Assembly: GCF_002706795.1 (NCBI RefSeq) | Contig: NZ_CP017705.1 | Coordinates: forward strand, 372,001 to 436,000 | DNA length: 64,000 nucleotides | DNA from: Brevibacillus laterosporus DSM 25 | Lineage (GTDB): Bacteria; Bacillota; Bacilli; Brevibacillales; Brevibacillaceae | Direction of reading: 5' to 3' | In this document: one piece after another, positions 48,205-58,492 of the stretch | How the letters are laid out: every line of letters begins with the position of its first letter | Position numbering within the stretch: position 1 is the first letter of the stretch | The notes under the pieces: generated by a model | What the model was told of the DNA's origin: nothing | The model's input: the letters and a program-made list of their open reading frames with translations, nothing else | Database searches by the model: none | Translations under genes and position numbers: made by a program

Positions 48205-48240
48205 AAGGGGAATAGAACAAAAAGTTCTATGAATCCCCTT
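48205..48240. repeat. Inverted repeat at the topA 3' end
   Basis: AAGGGG(48205)/CCCCTT(48235) and ATAGAAC(48212)/GTTCTAT(48224) form a long imperfect hairpin that includes the topA stop codon. The minus-strand side is followed by ATCAATT, not a T-run. It may slow decay of, or attenuate, the topA-trmFO transcript; terminator function is not supported. Confidence 0.5.
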
Positions 48241-50305
48241 CTTCTTCGTAATCACATTTTGTACAGACAATATTTACGCCTTGTTTTTTTCGTTTCTTTT
48301 CAACAAGCATCTCGCCACACTTCGGACAAGGTCTGGAAATTGGTTTATCCCAGGATAAAAATTCACATTCCGGATAGTTGGTACATCCATAGAAAATGCG
48401 GTTCTTTTTGCTTTTCCGCTCTACTACTTCACCACTTTTACAGCTTGGGCATTTAACATCAATATGTTTGACAATTGGTTTTGTATTTCTACAGTCTGGA
48501 AATCCAGAACAAGCCAGGAACTTTCCGAAGCGACCTAATTTGTAAACCAAATGCTTTCCGCATAGTTCACAAATCTCATCTGAAACTTCATCTTTTAGTT
48601 CCACTTCCTTCATTTCTTCTTCTGCAACTTTAACCCGTTCAGCGAAGCCTTGATAGAACGAATCGAGAACCTTTACCCAGTCTGCAATCCCTTCCTCAAC
48701 CTTATCGAGCCCTCCCTCCATTCCAGATGTAAATTCTACATCTAAAATCTCCGGGAAAAACTCTTCAATCATAGAGATGACTATCTGACCAAGTTCAGTA
48801 GGTATAAACCTCTTCTCTTCTAAAGCAACATACCCACGCTTTTGAATCGTTTCCAAGGTAGGAGCATATGTGGAGGGACGACCTATTCCATTTTCCTCCA
48901 ACGTCTTGACCAATCTTGCTTCCGTATAACGTGGTGGTGGTTGTGTGAAGTGCTGTTTTGGTTCGATTGCTTGTTCAGATAGAATCTGCCCTTCTTCAAT
49001 CGGAGGTAACAGCTTATCATCTTCATTGGAGCCGTCATCATTTCCCTCAACGTACACTTTCATAAAGCCTGCAAATTGTACTTTAGAACCGCTGGCACGA
49101 AACATTACACCATTGTTTTCTATATCTACGCTCATTGTATCAAGAACGGCTGAGGCCATTTGACTTGCCAAAAAGCGCTCCCATATCAAGCGATACAATC
49201 GAAGTTGATCTCGACTTAAGTGTTCCTTCATGTCATCAGGCGTGCGTAAGACAGACGTAGGGCGGACTGCTTCATGTGCATCCTGAGCATTCTCTTTTTT
49301 AGGTGCTTGACGAGCTTCTTTTAGAGAAAACTCTTGCCCATACTGGTTCGTAATGAATTCTTTCGCTTCGTCTTGAGCGGTCTGTGATACGCGTGTTGAA
49401 TCTGTACGCATATACGTAATTAAACCGACAGTACCTTCTTTACCTAAATCAATACCCTCGTATAATTGTTGAGCAATCATCATTGTCTTAGCGGTACGGA
49501 AATTAAGCTTGCGAGCCGCTTCCTGTTGCAAGGAACTTGTGATAAAAGCAGGTGCTGGATGACGCTTGCGTTCCTTCTTTTGCACCTTTACGACTCTGTA
49601 TTCGTCTTTCTTGATTTTTCTCAAAATCTCTTGCACATTCTCTTCTGAAGAGAGTTCTACTTTCTCATTAGCATATCCATAAAAACGAGCTTCAAATGGT
49701 TTTTTGTTGGATTCTAATGTAGAAGTAATCGTCCAATACTCTTCAGGAATAAACTGCTGAATCTCTTTTTCTCGGTCATTTATCATTTTCACTGTTACAG
49801 ATTGAACACGACCTGCACTCAAGCCCTTGCGTACCTTCTTCCATAAGATAGGACTAATATTATAGCCCACGAGACGGTCCAAAATTCTGCGAGCTTGTTG
49901 AGCGTGAACCAAATCCATATTAATGTGTCTTGGATGCTTAAAAGCATCTTTGATAGCTTCTTTCGTGATTTCGTTAAACACTACACGTAGAGGCTTTGAT
50001 ATATCAAGACCAAGATATGTGGCTAAATGCCAAGCAATAGCTTCCCCTTCGCGATCCGGGTCAGCTGCGAGATATACTTTAGTCGCTTTCTTAGCTGCAT
50101 CTTTCAATCCTTTTAAAATGTCACCTTTACCACGAATGGTTATGTATTTGGGTTCAAAATGGTTACCAACATCAACCCCCATTTGACTTTTAGGAAGGTC
50201 GCGTACATGGCCCATTGACGCTTTCACGACATATTTGCTGCCCAGATATTTACCTATCGTCTTTGCTTTCGCCGGGGACTCGACGATAACGAGAGTATCA
50301 GCCAT
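48227..50305 (-). CDS. topA: DNA topoisomerase I
   Basis: TopA relaxes negative supercoils. The Toprim domain ([16 protein letters not shown] and [13 protein letters not shown]), the catalytic Tyr in [12 protein letters not shown], and three C-terminal zinc ribbons (for example [25 protein letters not shown] with later Cys pairs) are all seen. The 692-residue length is typical of Firmicutes. It lies between dprA and trmFO as in B. subtilis. Confidence 0.97.
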   Translation of the reverse strand: MADTLVIVESPAKAKTIGKYLGSKYVVKASMGHVRDLPKSQMGVDVGNHFEPKYITIRGKGDILKGLKDAAKKATKVYLAADPDREGEAIAWHLATYLGLDISKPLRVVFNEITKEAIKDAFKHPRHINMDLVHAQQARRILDRLVGYNISPILWKKVRKGLSAGRVQSVTVKMINDREKEIQQFIPEEYWTITSTLESNKKPFEARFYGYANEKVELSSEENVQEILRKIKKDEYRVVKVQKKERKRHPAPAFITSSLQQEAARKLNFRTAKTMMIAQQLYEGIDLGKEGTVGLITYMRTDSTRVSQTAQDEAKEFITNQYGQEFSLKEARQAPKKENAQDAHEAVRPTSVLRTPDDMKEHLSRDQLRLYRLIWERFLASQMASAVLDTMSVDIENNGVMFRASGSKVQFAGFMKVYVEGNDDGSNEDDKLLPPIEEGQILSEQAIEPKQHFTQPPPRYTEARLVKTLEENGIGRPSTYAPTLETIQKRGYVALEEKRFIPTELGQIVISMIEEFFPEILDVEFTSGMEGGLDKVEEGIADWVKVLDSFYQGFAERVKVAEEEMKEVELKDEVSDEICELCGKHLVYKLGRFGKFLACSGFPDCRNTKPIVKHIDVKCPSCKSGEVVERKSKKNRIFYGCTNYPECEFLSWDKPISRPCPKCGEMLVEKKRKKQGVNIVCTKCDYEEEGDS

Positions 50306-50388
50306 TCTATTTTTTCCCCCTTACAAAATGAATCTCCCCTATTATTCAATACGAGATATCCATTTGTCAAACTTCTAATATTTTCCTT

Positions 50389-51477
50389 CTATACTTCTCT
50401 TCTTCTATAAAATTGTCCAGCTTCCTCTTCGATCAAACCTTTTCCTACCAATAAAAGTAAAAAAATATGAAAGTCTTTCTGAAAATCCTTTGATATTCTG
50501 AGCTTTATTTCATCTATATGAAGACTATTTTCTTTCATACTAGATAATATGGCTTTCTCACCTGCTGACAAATGCATTGCCTCCGTATCTAAAGGTTTCT
50601 TTTGGAATGTAGCTTGTAAATGATAGGGTAATTCTTCTATGATGTCTTCTAATGAACCTATTAGTTTCGCTCCTTCTTTTATCAAATAATGAGTCCCTTC
50701 ACTCCCTTTAGCAAAAATGGAACCAGGAACAGCAAATACCTCTCTATTTTGTTCCAAGGCACAACGCGCAGTAATAAGTGATCCGCTTTTCGCTGCTGCC
50801 TCCACAACTATTGTCCCCCAACAAAGTCCACTAATAATCCGATTGCGTTCAGGAAAAAAACCAGTTCTTGGAGCAGTTCCATCTGAATATTCAGATATAA
50901 CCAGGCCATGTTGTGCCATTTGAGCATATAATAACCTATTTTGAGCAGGATAAATCTGATCCAGTCCATTTCCAAGAACACCAATTGTTTCTGCCTGATG
51001 TTGGAGGGCCGTCTGATGAGCAATGGTGTCAATCCCTTTAGCAACACCTGACACAATGACCATGCCGGATTTAGCTAGACTACTTACCAGCATCTTACAA
51101 ACATCTCGACCATAAGCTGAAGGATTTCTTGTGCCCACAACACCGATCGAGATTTTACGTAGTAAGTCCAAATTTCCACGATAATATAAAAGAATAGGTG
51201 GATCAGGTATCTCCCGTAAATGATCTGGGTACTCTTGATCCCAATACGTGATGAATTGGATTCCCTTTCGTTTCCTCTCTACCTTTTCCTCATATACCTG
51301 TTTTGCAGTAATACCAGTAAGAAAGCCCCTATCTCCTTCTCTTCTTCCTAGCCAGTCTAGGTTATATGGGGGCTCAAAGCTTCTCTTTTCTTCATATATA
51401 GCCCATAGTGTTTTTCTACCTACGCCACGATGTCTACTCAATGTATATATCCAATCACGGTCCTCTAGCTCCCTCAT
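50389..51477 (-). CDS. dprA: DNA-processing protein DprA (Smf)
   Basis: DprA protects incoming single-stranded DNA and loads RecA in transformation. The Rossmann-like core is shown by GVVGTRNPSAYGRDVCKMLV and MVIVSGVAKGIDTIAHQTAL. The N-terminal SAM-like region contains SRHRGVGRKTLWAIYEE. A C-terminal winged-helix-like domain follows (LSAGEKAILSSMKENSLHID). Length is 362 aa. The gap to sucD is 145 bases and holds a weak hairpin. Confidence 0.94.
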   Translation of the reverse strand: MRELEDRDWIYTLSRHRGVGRKTLWAIYEEKRSFEPPYNLDWLGRREGDRGFLTGITAKQVYEEKVERKRKGIQFITYWDQEYPDHLREIPDPPILLYYRGNLDLLRKISIGVVGTRNPSAYGRDVCKMLVSSLAKSGMVIVSGVAKGIDTIAHQTALQHQAETIGVLGNGLDQIYPAQNRLLYAQMAQHGLVISEYSDGTAPRTGFFPERNRIISGLCWGTIVVEAAAKSGSLITARCALEQNREVFAVPGSIFAKGSEGTHYLIKEGAKLIGSLEDIIEELPYHLQATFQKKPLDTEAMHLSAGEKAILSSMKENSLHIDEIKLRISKDFQKDFHIFLLLLVGKGLIEEEAGQFYRRREV

Positions 51478-51519
51478 CTATCTTCACTCTTTCTTTTTCT
51501 TCATTATAAAAAGAGTAAG

Positions 51520-51585
51520 AGGGATAGCACAAAAATAAAAAAAACAAAAAGCCAAGCAAACCCAAACATTGCTCCAAATCTTGTT
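51520..51585 (-). terminator. Weak terminator candidate after sucD
   Basis: CTCCAAA/TTTGGAG (about 51560-51581) form a seven-base stem in the sucD-dprA gap, followed further on by T-rich sequence (GGCTTTTTG and a run of eight T residues at about 51536-51545). The T-run is about 15 bases away from the stem, so the fit is imperfect. Confidence 0.4.
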
Positions 51586-51622
51586 TTTGGAGTAGTTCAG
51601 CTTGTTGACTTTTTGGAAGTAA

Positions 51623-52525
51623 TTATTTGCTCATTACTTTGTCTAGCATTCCTTTTTCTGTAAGGAATTCTACTAATGTTTCTCCAATAACAGCAGGGGT
51701 TTTAGCAACACGTACGCCACATTCTTCTAATTTAGCAATTTTCTCAGCAGCAGTTCCTTTGCCTCCTGAGATAATCGCTCCTGCGTGACCCATGCGTTTG
51801 CCTGGAGGAGCTGTTTGACCACCGATGAATCCAACTACCGGCTTTTTCATGTTAGCTGCAATCCATTCAGCCGCTTCCTCTTCTGCTGTACCCCCGATTT
51901 CACCAATCATAATAACCGCTTCTGTATCAGGATCTTCATTAAATAATGTTAATACATCGATAAAGTTGGTGCCGTTGACTGGATCGCCACCAATACCAAC
52001 TGCTGTTGATTGACCCATACCACGGGTTGTTGTTTGATGCACTGCTTCATATGTCAAAGTACCAGAGCGGGATACAATTCCCACTTTACCTGGTGTATGG
52101 ATGTAACCTGGCATAATCCCGATTTTACACTCACCTGGAGTGATTACCCCTGGGCAGTTCGGACCGATTAAACGAGTCTTCTTGCCTTCCATGTACCGTT
52201 TCACTTTAACCATATCAAGAACAGGAATTCCTTCAGTGATGCAAATAACCAAATCAAGCTCGGCATCTACAGCTTCCATAATGGCATCTGCTGCACCTGC
52301 TGGCGGTACGTAGATCACAGATACAGTGGCACCTGTTTTTTCTACAGCTTCCACAACGGTATCAAAAATAGGAATCCCATCTACTTCTTGTCCACCTTTT
52401 CCAGCGCGTACGCCACCTACCATTTGTGTTCCGTATTCAACAGCACCGCGAGTATGGAACAAAGCTGTAGAGCCTGTAATCCCCTGTGTAATCACTTTAG
52501 TATTTTTATTAATTAAAATACTCAT
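51623..52525 (-). CDS. sucD: Succinyl-CoA synthetase alpha subunit
   Basis: SucD with SucC interconverts succinyl-CoA and succinate with ATP in the TCA cycle. The CoA-binding Rossmann fold ([20 protein letters not shown]) and the phospho-His region ([20 protein letters not shown]) are present. The 300-residue length is standard. It follows sucC by 54 bases, in the same direction. Confidence 0.97.
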   Translation of the reverse strand: MSILINKNTKVITQGITGSTALFHTRGAVEYGTQMVGGVRAGKGGQEVDGIPIFDTVVEAVEKTGATVSVIYVPPAGAADAIMEAVDAELDLVICITEGIPVLDMVKVKRYMEGKKTRLIGPNCPGVITPGECKIGIMPGYIHTPGKVGIVSRSGTLTYEAVHQTTTRGMGQSTAVGIGGDPVNGTNFIDVLTLFNEDPDTEAVIMIGEIGGTAEEEAAEWIAANMKKPVVGFIGGQTAPPGKRMGHAGAIISGGKGTAAEKIAKLEECGVRVAKTPAVIGETLVEFLTEKGMLDKVMSK

Positions 52526-52579
52526 CGCGTATGTTTCCCACCTTTTTATCGTCTTCTTGCTTCTGTAACGGACAATATC

Positions 52580-53740
52580 CTACTTTACGAGAGCAACGAT
52601 TTTCTCGGCCCCATCAGCCATGGAATCAGCTGCAACGATATCTAACCCTGAATCTTTCAGGATTTGTTTACCAAGATCAACGTTTGTACCTTCCAGACGA
52701 ACGACTAGAGGCTTGTCCAAACTTACTTGTTTCGCTGCTGCTACTACACCGCTCGCGATAATGTCACATTTCATAATACCACCAAAGATATTGATGAAAA
52801 TACCTTTCACCTTAGGGTCTGACAGAATGATTTTGAAAGCTTCCGTTACTTTCTCTTCTGTCGCACCGCCCCCAACATCTAGGAAGTTGGCCGGATCTCC
52901 ACCATAGAATTTAATAATATCCATAGTTGCCATTGCCAAACCAGCCCCATTCACCATACAACCGATGTTACCATCTAGGGCGATATAGGATAGATCATAT
53001 TTAGAGGCCTGAATCTCTTTTTCGTCTTCTTCTTCTAAATCACGTAATTCCAATACATCAGAATGACGATAGAGGGCATTACTATCAAAGTTTAATTTTG
53101 CATCCAAAGCCATGACTTCGCCGTCACCTGTAACAACTAGCGGGTTAATCTCAGCGATGGAACAATCCTTTTCAACGAACGCTTGATATAAGCTCATCAT
53201 GAAACTAGCTGCTTTATTTACTAACTCAGCTGGAATATTAATCGCAAAAGCCAAACGACGAGCTTGGAATGGTAGTAAACCCGTAACAGGATCAACTACT
53301 TCTTTAAAAATCTTCTCAGGTGTATGAGCTGCTACTTCTTCAATCTCTGTACCGCCTTCTTCTGATGCCATCATGACAACACGATTGGTGGCACGATCAA
53401 CTACTACCCCTACGTAATATTCTTTCTTAATGTCACAGCCTTGCTCAATTAGTAAGCGCTTAACTTCTTTGCCTTCTGGACCTGTTTGATGGGTTACAAG
53501 CACCTTACCAAGAATTTCGTTCGCATATGTACGGACTTCATCCAGATTCTTAGCGACTTTAACACCACCAGCTTTTCCACGACCACCAGCATGAATTTGT
53601 GCTTTTACCACTACGACCTGGGTGCCAAGCTCTTCTGCTGCTTTCACTGCTTCATCTACAGAAAAAGCTACTCGACCTTCCGGTACCTTTACTCCGTATT
53701 GTTTTAGTATCTGTTTTCCTTGATACTCATGAATGTTCAT
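52580..53740 (-). CDS. sucC: Succinyl-CoA synthetase beta subunit
   Basis: SucC is the nucleotide-binding ATP-grasp subunit. It begins [20 protein letters not shown] and contains [20 protein letters not shown] and [19 protein letters not shown]. The start is ATG 53740, six bases after AGGAGGT. A longer reading to 53842 runs through the intergenic hairpin and is rejected. 386 aa, as expected. A possible promoter overlaps bases 53775-53810, with TATACT as its best -10. Confidence 0.97.
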   Translation of the reverse strand: MNIHEYQGKQILKQYGVKVPEGRVAFSVDEAVKAAEELGTQVVVVKAQIHAGGRGKAGGVKVAKNLDEVRTYANEILGKVLVTHQTGPEGKEVKRLLIEQGCDIKKEYYVGVVVDRATNRVVMMASEEGGTEIEEVAAHTPEKIFKEVVDPVTGLLPFQARRLAFAINIPAELVNKAASFMMSLYQAFVEKDCSIAEINPLVVTGDGEVMALDAKLNFDSNALYRHSDVLELRDLEEEDEKEIQASKYDLSYIALDGNIGCMVNGAGLAMATMDIIKFYGGDPANFLDVGGGATEEKVTEAFKIILSDPKVKGIFINIFGGIMKCDIIASGVVAAAKQVSLDKPLVVRLEGTNVDLGKQILKDSGLDIVAADSMADGAEKIVALVK

Positions 53741-53807
53741 TCTGCAACCTCCTATGGCAGTTTGAATCAATAATGGTGAGCAAAAGTATAATTTCTTGCT
53801 AGACCAA

Positions 53808-53834
53808 GCAAAAACCAGCCCTAATAGGCTCTGG
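53808..53834 (-). terminator. Possible terminator after the lipoprotein gene
   Basis: A hairpin of AGCC/GGCT extended by CC/GG, followed on the minus strand by TTTTTG, lies in the 198-base gap before sucC. The stem is short with a bulge. It would separate the lipoprotein unit from sucCD. Confidence 0.45.
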
Positions 53835-53938
53835 TCGGGCAAAAAGTGTCAATGTTATGACGTATTTATTTTACGATAAGATATGAAAAAAGTCACTCAC
53901 TTAATGGTACGTTATCATTTATGAACTAAGTAAATTAT

Positions 53939-55006
53939 TTAGTCTTCCATCGTAAATAGAATAGATTCAAGATTCGTTTGTAAATTAGGCCAATAGTATT
54001 GCTTACCTCGATAGAAAACATAATCTCCCTCTATCTTCATTTGATACTGTTGTTTATTGATATAGAAGATCAGATTCAATGATGTTGTCGAATTTTCTTG
54101 ATGTACAATGGTAGAGGTGGAATGTTGTGTACGTGTAAGTACACGAATCACTTGATGTATTCTACCCTGTTGCATAAGGTTCTGTTTGTTAAGGTGAGCT
54201 TCTCTCCTATTGTCTTGTTGTTGGTAATTCTTCGCTTCCAATCGTGTTGCTTCATATAATTCCTCCCATACCGTCTTTTTAGGACTCTCTGGCAACAACT
54301 TGGTTACCAGTTGATACAAGGAGGAATTTGTTTGATAATAAATCGTTTCTCTTCCTACCACACAACGAAGTAATGTTGGTTGGAGTAGTTCATAATGAAG
54401 TTCATTCTGTCTCTGAGGATAGCTCACCTGATAGGAAGGATAAAGTGGGTACGCCTGAACAGGTCGGTCTACCATTTTGCTCTCTGATAACAATTTAATA
54501 GCATCTTGGGCTACTGCCCCTCGCACTGTCAGGGTATTTGTCTGGGGTAAGTCTAGAGCTTTGAATTCTAACCCATCCAGTTCTTGAACACCTATAATAG
54601 CTAGCCCAAGTTGCTTTCGAGCGGTTTGATAGAACACACTTGCATTTTCACCTCGATATGTATTGTTTGCATAGGTGAAACCATGCTCTCCAACCTCCAT
54701 AACCAGTGGAGCTTCTTTTTGTCTATAGGCAATTAGTCTAAATTTAATCTCCTGATCCTCCAGCCTGTCCTTTGACATCATCAATGACAGGCGACGACCT
54801 GTAAAATTTTTCTCAAACTCTTCCATAGATAATGGTATTTCTTGTCCGGTTGTAGTGAGGACAGAGACACCTACCAGTGCCTGAAAAACCTGTGAAAGGT
54901 CTACTTTCTCCTCTGATCCATAACCGCTTGATTGCGTGGAGCAACCAACAACGACGAAACAAGTCCATATAACGGACATCAAGCAAACATGCCAGCTTTT
55001 TTTCAC
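53939..55006 (-). CDS. Unrecognised secreted lipoprotein
   Basis: No family recognised. The 355-residue protein has a type II signal peptide with lipobox VVGC (acylated Cys22), so it is anchored outside the membrane. The mature part is hydrophilic with alternating beta-like stretches (LGLAIIGVQELDGLEFKALD, LHYELLQPTLLRCVVGRETI) and ends IEGDYVFYRGKQYYWPNLQT. The GTG start lies eight bases after AGGAGG. It follows the AlbA_2 gene by 36 bases in the same direction, so the two are probably co-transcribed. Function unknown; a sporulation or envelope role would be a guess. Confidence 0.8.
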   Translation of the reverse strand: MKKSWHVCLMSVIWTCFVVVGCSTQSSGYGSEEKVDLSQVFQALVGVSVLTTTGQEIPLSMEEFEKNFTGRRLSLMMSKDRLEDQEIKFRLIAYRQKEAPLVMEVGEHGFTYANNTYRGENASVFYQTARKQLGLAIIGVQELDGLEFKALDLPQTNTLTVRGAVAQDAIKLLSESKMVDRPVQAYPLYPSYQVSYPQRQNELHYELLQPTLLRCVVGRETIYYQTNSSLYQLVTKLLPESPKKTVWEELYEATRLEAKNYQQQDNRREAHLNKQNLMQQGRIHQVIRVLTRTQHSTSTIVHQENSTTSLNLIFYINKQQYQMKIEGDYVFYRGKQYYWPNLQTNLESILFTMED

Positions 55007-55042
55007 GCATGTCCCCTCCTGATCTGTTTCTTTGCTGTATAT

Positions 55043-55936
55043 CTACAGCAGTCCTAGGCGACGGCTAATATCGCTGCCTAATTTACGTTTTACATAAATT
55101 TCGCCGATTTGATGAGGATCTTTGACAATGAAGGAGCGATTGTTTGTTCGAATCGAGACATATTTTTCATTATTTTTATCTAGTCCGCACATCAATTCAT
55201 TACCAACCTCTACGAATATACTAACTACAAATTTTCCCTCTACCTCCCGTAAGGAGATTTTGGGAAAAGGGTGTAAAATCGGCGTAGTCTTAATTTGAAT
55301 ATACTGCGTGATAGCAAGTAAGTATTTATCAGGATCACCATAATGAGCTAGCTCATCGTTCACGCCCACAATCTTTGAATCATCGCTAATGCCTAAAAAT
55401 ATATTACCATTATTACTATTGGCAAAGGCGACAATCGCTTTGATGATCGCTTGCTTTGAATTTAAGAAGTCCTGCTTAAATTCAATCATATCGTTTTCAC
55501 CCAGCTTAGTAGCTATTATAGGGTCATCCAATCTGCCTAAATGGCGAAAACGACTCAGCGCTCCTAATCGATAAACATAATCTTCAAATAGATCGGCTGG
55601 TAATGATATATCTTCAATGACTGCATCCATCTTTTGCCATAGCTGATAGGTTTCTTTAGAAAAACACATATCAAATAGAACCGTGCTCCCTAACGACTTC
55701 ATGTTCATTCCAACTGCGACACTGTTACGATAGGTAGGTTGATAAGTATCCACTCCCCTTACCTGCAAAACCCCTTTTTCAATAAGGAAGTCAAAATATA
55801 CACGTGGTAAAACAAGTAACCGTTTAAGTAGCATTGGATGTATGGAAGGAAGACGATCATGGAACAAATCAAACAGAATTTCACTCTCCGAGACACGATG
55901 GATCTCTGCAAGAAATGTACATAAGGATTTCATCAT
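55043..55936 (-). CDS. AlbA_2/Schlafen-type putative nucleic-acid-binding protein
   Basis: The 297-residue protein has two parts. Residues 1-140 match nothing I know and are helical, perhaps winged-helix-like near 30-70. Residues 146-275 form an AlbA_2 (Schlafen-related, divergent AAA_4) domain: ENDMIEFKQDFLNSKQAIIK, AFANSNNGNIFLGISDDSKI. Proteins with this domain include transcription regulators, toxin-type nucleases and Schlafen RNases. The nuclease residues cannot be confirmed by eye. Start is ATG 55936 or 55933, after GGGGTGA. Downstream is a lipoprotein gene. Upstream is a 281-base gap with no clear promoter. Confidence 0.8.
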   Translation of the reverse strand: MMKSLCTFLAEIHRVSESEILFDLFHDRLPSIHPMLLKRLLVLPRVYFDFLIEKGVLQVRGVDTYQPTYRNSVAVGMNMKSLGSTVLFDMCFSKETYQLWQKMDAVIEDISLPADLFEDYVYRLGALSRFRHLGRLDDPIIATKLGENDMIEFKQDFLNSKQAIIKAIVAFANSNNGNIFLGISDDSKIVGVNDELAHYGDPDKYLLAITQYIQIKTTPILHPFPKISLREVEGKFVVSIFVEVGNELMCGLDKNNEKYVSIRTNNRSFIVKDPHQIGEIYVKRKLGSDISRRLGLL

Positions 55937-56171
55937 TCACCCCGTTGCCTTTCCACTGTTTTTATGAAGATGTTCATTATGCAAGCTTTTCGGTCAAATC
56001 AATCTTCTTTCCCGTTAAGAGGCTCCTTACTTTTACATATCTTATTCCTTTTTAGTTTATGTTACCTGTACTCATTTCAATTAATTTTTCTTATCATACT
56101 AAAGTAATATTACAAAACAAAGACAAAAACTGATCTGATTTCAATTTCTCCGTTCTTACTGTTTTTTTAAC

Positions 56172-56200
56172 AGAAAAAGCGCCCCATAATGGACCGCTTT
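56172..56200 (-). terminator. Terminator after trmO
   Basis: The stem AAAGCG/CGCTTT (56176-56181 with 56195-56200) has an inner CCA/TGG and a TTA loop. On the minus strand it ends TTTTTCTGTT. It lies 18 bases after the trmO stop. Confidence 0.75.
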
Positions 56201-56217
56201 ATCTAAAATGAACCTAT

Positions 56218-56679
56218 TCAAAAATAATGTTTCATTAAGTAGCCTACCCAATCAGGCACTTGTACATCTGAAACATGATCAAAAGCTGGGAAATATGGTT
56301 TCATATCAAGTACAGGTGTCCCGTGTATGGCATCTAATCCTTTTACAATCAAACGATCTTTGTGGATATCCATAATTGCAACAGCCGTGGTGCCAATAGG
56401 GGTAGGTCGATGTTTAGCCCGTTGTGCGAAGATGCCGGTCACTGGCATATCTTCTCTACCCTGGGGCCTCCTAATAAGATGCTTCTTAGTTTGAAATGAT
56501 GATTTATGCATGTAAAACAAAATCATTACGTGAGAAAAGCTCTCCAGGCCAAGTAAGCCCTCTTGAAAAGGAGGATAGATAAGTATCTCTGATACGACTT
56601 CTCCCCATTCCTCATCCTTTCCTTCTAACACTGGGGATTGAACCACACCGATGGATTGTACTGAAAATGACATTGACAC
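56218..56679 (-). CDS. trmO: tRNA (N6-threonylcarbamoyladenosine-37) methyltransferase TrmO
   Basis: TrmO (YaeB/UPF0066, TsaA-like) methylates t6A37 to m6t6A37 with SAM. The family core is seen in HLIRRPQGREDMPVTGIFAQ and RAKHRPTPIGTTAV, followed by KGLDAIHGTPVLDMKPYFPA. 153 residues is the short form without a C-terminal extension. The start is a GTG eight bases after AAAGGA. It stands alone with its own terminator. Confidence 0.85.
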   Translation of the reverse strand: MSMSFSVQSIGVVQSPVLEGKDEEWGEVVSEILIYPPFQEGLLGLESFSHVMILFYMHKSSFQTKKHLIRRPQGREDMPVTGIFAQRAKHRPTPIGTTAVAIMDIHKDRLIVKGLDAIHGTPVLDMKPYFPAFDHVSDVQVPDWVGYLMKHYF

Positions 56680-56809
56680 ACGATCAATCCTTTCCTTCTA
56701 TCTACTCCATATCGAGTCACATACTCTCAGAAGATATCTATAGCATAACTCGCGCCTGATTTTTACAGGTATTCAGAAAAGACTATTCATTATCGAAATT
56801 TTAGTCAAC

Positions 56810-56846
56810 AAAAAAGGGAATCACTTATCATACAGAAGCGATTCCC
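56810..56846 (-). terminator. Terminator after the PQQ-propeller gene
   Basis: GGGAATC/GATTCCC (56816-56822 with 56840-56846), extended inward by CTT/AAG, forms a stem that ends on the minus strand in six T residues. It lies about 50 bases after the stop of the upstream gene. Confidence 0.85.
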
Positions 56847-56897
56847 TTCCCATTCATTTATATGTGTTAGCTTTCCTTTACCTATTTTTATATCTGC

Positions 56898-58085
56898 TTA
56901 CTTGCCAACTGCTGTTACACGTCCATTTTGAGACACAAGATAAATAGTACCATCCGCACCAATAGCAGGTGCTGAGACTGTATTGTCTTTCATGTTGTAT
57001 TCCCAAATTCGGTTTCCTTTTTGATCAAGTGCACGCAACATGCCGTTTCCTGTTACCATATAAATAACCCCATTGGCGTCAATGATTGGTGCTGAATCGA
57101 TCTGATGACCGCCGTTAAAGGACCATTTTAATTTACCGTTTTTAGAATCTAATGCAATAAACATACCGCTATCTGTTCCAACATAAAGTGTTCCGTTAGA
57201 ATCAATCGCAGGTGACGAGGTTATTTTCTTTCCAACAGAAGTAGACCATTTTTCTTTCCCATTGGATGCAATCGCATATATCATTCCATCCTCTGTACCC
57301 AAATACAGAGTACCATCGTTTCCGATTACTGGAGATTGCTTCATAGGAGCATTTAATTTCAACGTCCATTTCATTTTTCCTGATGCAGCATGGACAGCAT
57401 ACAATTTACCGTCAGAAGTCCCCAGATAGACCACTTGATCCTTTGAAATGATGGGAGCTGTAGTTACAGGTGATTTTGCACTAAATGTCCATTTTTCGGA
57501 TCCATTCTCGTTAAAAGCTTGTAATTTACCATCGCCAGTTCCTACATAGATCGTTCCATCTGAACCAAGTGCAGGTGACGTAGTTACTTCACCAACTGTA
57601 CGTTTCTCCCATTTTTTCACTCCACTTGGGTAAACAGCAAACAAGGAATGTTCAGACGACCCCGTATAAATCGTTCCATCCTTTCCGATTACACTACTAG
57701 ACAAATCACCTTTTAGCAGAGCTTTCCAGTTAACACGCCCGTTTTGATAGGCATAAAGTTCTCCTCCATTAGAGGCTACATAGACTGTTCCATTGTCTGT
57801 AACCACAGGTGAGGATTTAATAGATTTTCCCGAAGTAATTGACCATTTCTCTACTGGGTTAGGAGCAACATTATAACGTGATTGGCGGGTCCAATTATAT
57901 GTAGAAGGTTGTGCTGCTTGATAATCATAGGTCCCAGCTTGGTAACCAGTTCCTTGCGTAAATGCTGTCTTAGTTTGAACTGGCTTCACTGCTACAGGCT
58001 TCGCCAGAATTGCCTGAGGTACTATCACTGAAGACAATATCATGGTACCCGCTACTAACAGTTGTATTCTACTCTGCTTTTTCAT
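56898..58085 (-). CDS. Secreted PQQ-like eight-bladed beta-propeller protein
   Basis: The 395-residue protein has a signal peptide (about 1-28, IQLLVAGTMILSSVIVPQAI then LAK). A Tyr/Gln-rich linker follows, then eight tandem repeats of about 40 residues, each with a VYVASNGGELYAY-like or IYVGTGDGKLQAF-like core and a Trp. That makes a closed eight-bladed propeller of the PQQ/BamB type. No PQQ-binding pair or enzyme motif can be assigned, so a structural or binding role is more likely than a dehydrogenase. It stands alone with its own terminator and a promoter 115 bases upstream. Confidence 0.9.
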   Translation of the reverse strand: MKKQSRIQLLVAGTMILSSVIVPQAILAKPVAVKPVQTKTAFTQGTGYQAGTYDYQAAQPSTYNWTRQSRYNVAPNPVEKWSITSGKSIKSSPVVTDNGTVYVASNGGELYAYQNGRVNWKALLKGDLSSSVIGKDGTIYTGSSEHSLFAVYPSGVKKWEKRTVGEVTTSPALGSDGTIYVGTGDGKLQAFNENGSEKWTFSAKSPVTTAPIISKDQVVYLGTSDGKLYAVHAASGKMKWTLKLNAPMKQSPVIGNDGTLYLGTEDGMIYAIASNGKEKWSTSVGKKITSSPAIDSNGTLYVGTDSGMFIALDSKNGKLKWSFNGGHQIDSAPIIDANGVIYMVTGNGMLRALDQKGNRIWEYNMKDNTVSAPAIGADGTIYLVSQNGRVTAVGK

Positions 58086-58201
58086 GTTAATTCCCTCTCT
58101 TCCACAGGTTTTTAATCAAATCATCATGTAATTCTTTTATTCCGACTACACGCACAGAAAATGATGGGTGTACTACCATAAACGTGCGTGATTTCCTTTT
58201 G

Positions 58202-58230
58202 AATATACTGTAAATTGCTAGGTGAGTCCA
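58202..58230 (-). promoter_or_regulatory. Candidate sigma-A promoter of the PQQ-propeller gene
   Basis: On the minus strand TGGACT (58230-58225), 17 bases, TATATT (58207-58202). It predicts a leader of about 110 bases before the start at 58085. The rest of the 407-base gap to the ABC-F gene shows no gene. Confidence 0.45.
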
Positions 58231-58410
58231 CCGTTTATTGTCAGGTAATTTCACCCATTCTTGTCTTAGGACTTTTGCCTGAATACCATTGAAAATATAT
58301 TATGATGGTTCTGGTAATCCCATTCTTCATTGAATGTGAAAAATTATATGATGCACTTGTTGCATAATTTTACACGTTTTACATAGGAATGAATCAGTTT
58401 ATGATTGTTC

Positions 58411-58442
58411 AAAAAAAAGAAGGAAGGTCTTTTCAACCTTCC
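58411..58442 (-). terminator. Terminator after the ABC-F gene
   Basis: GGAAGGT/ACCTTCC (58422-58428 with 58436-58442) pair around a seven-base loop. On the minus strand they are followed by TTC and eight T residues. The hairpin is about 50 bases after the stop. Confidence 0.9.
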
Positions 58443-58492
58443 CTCCAATGATCTAACAATTACTTGAATGATGTTAGACCTTCCATATTTTG

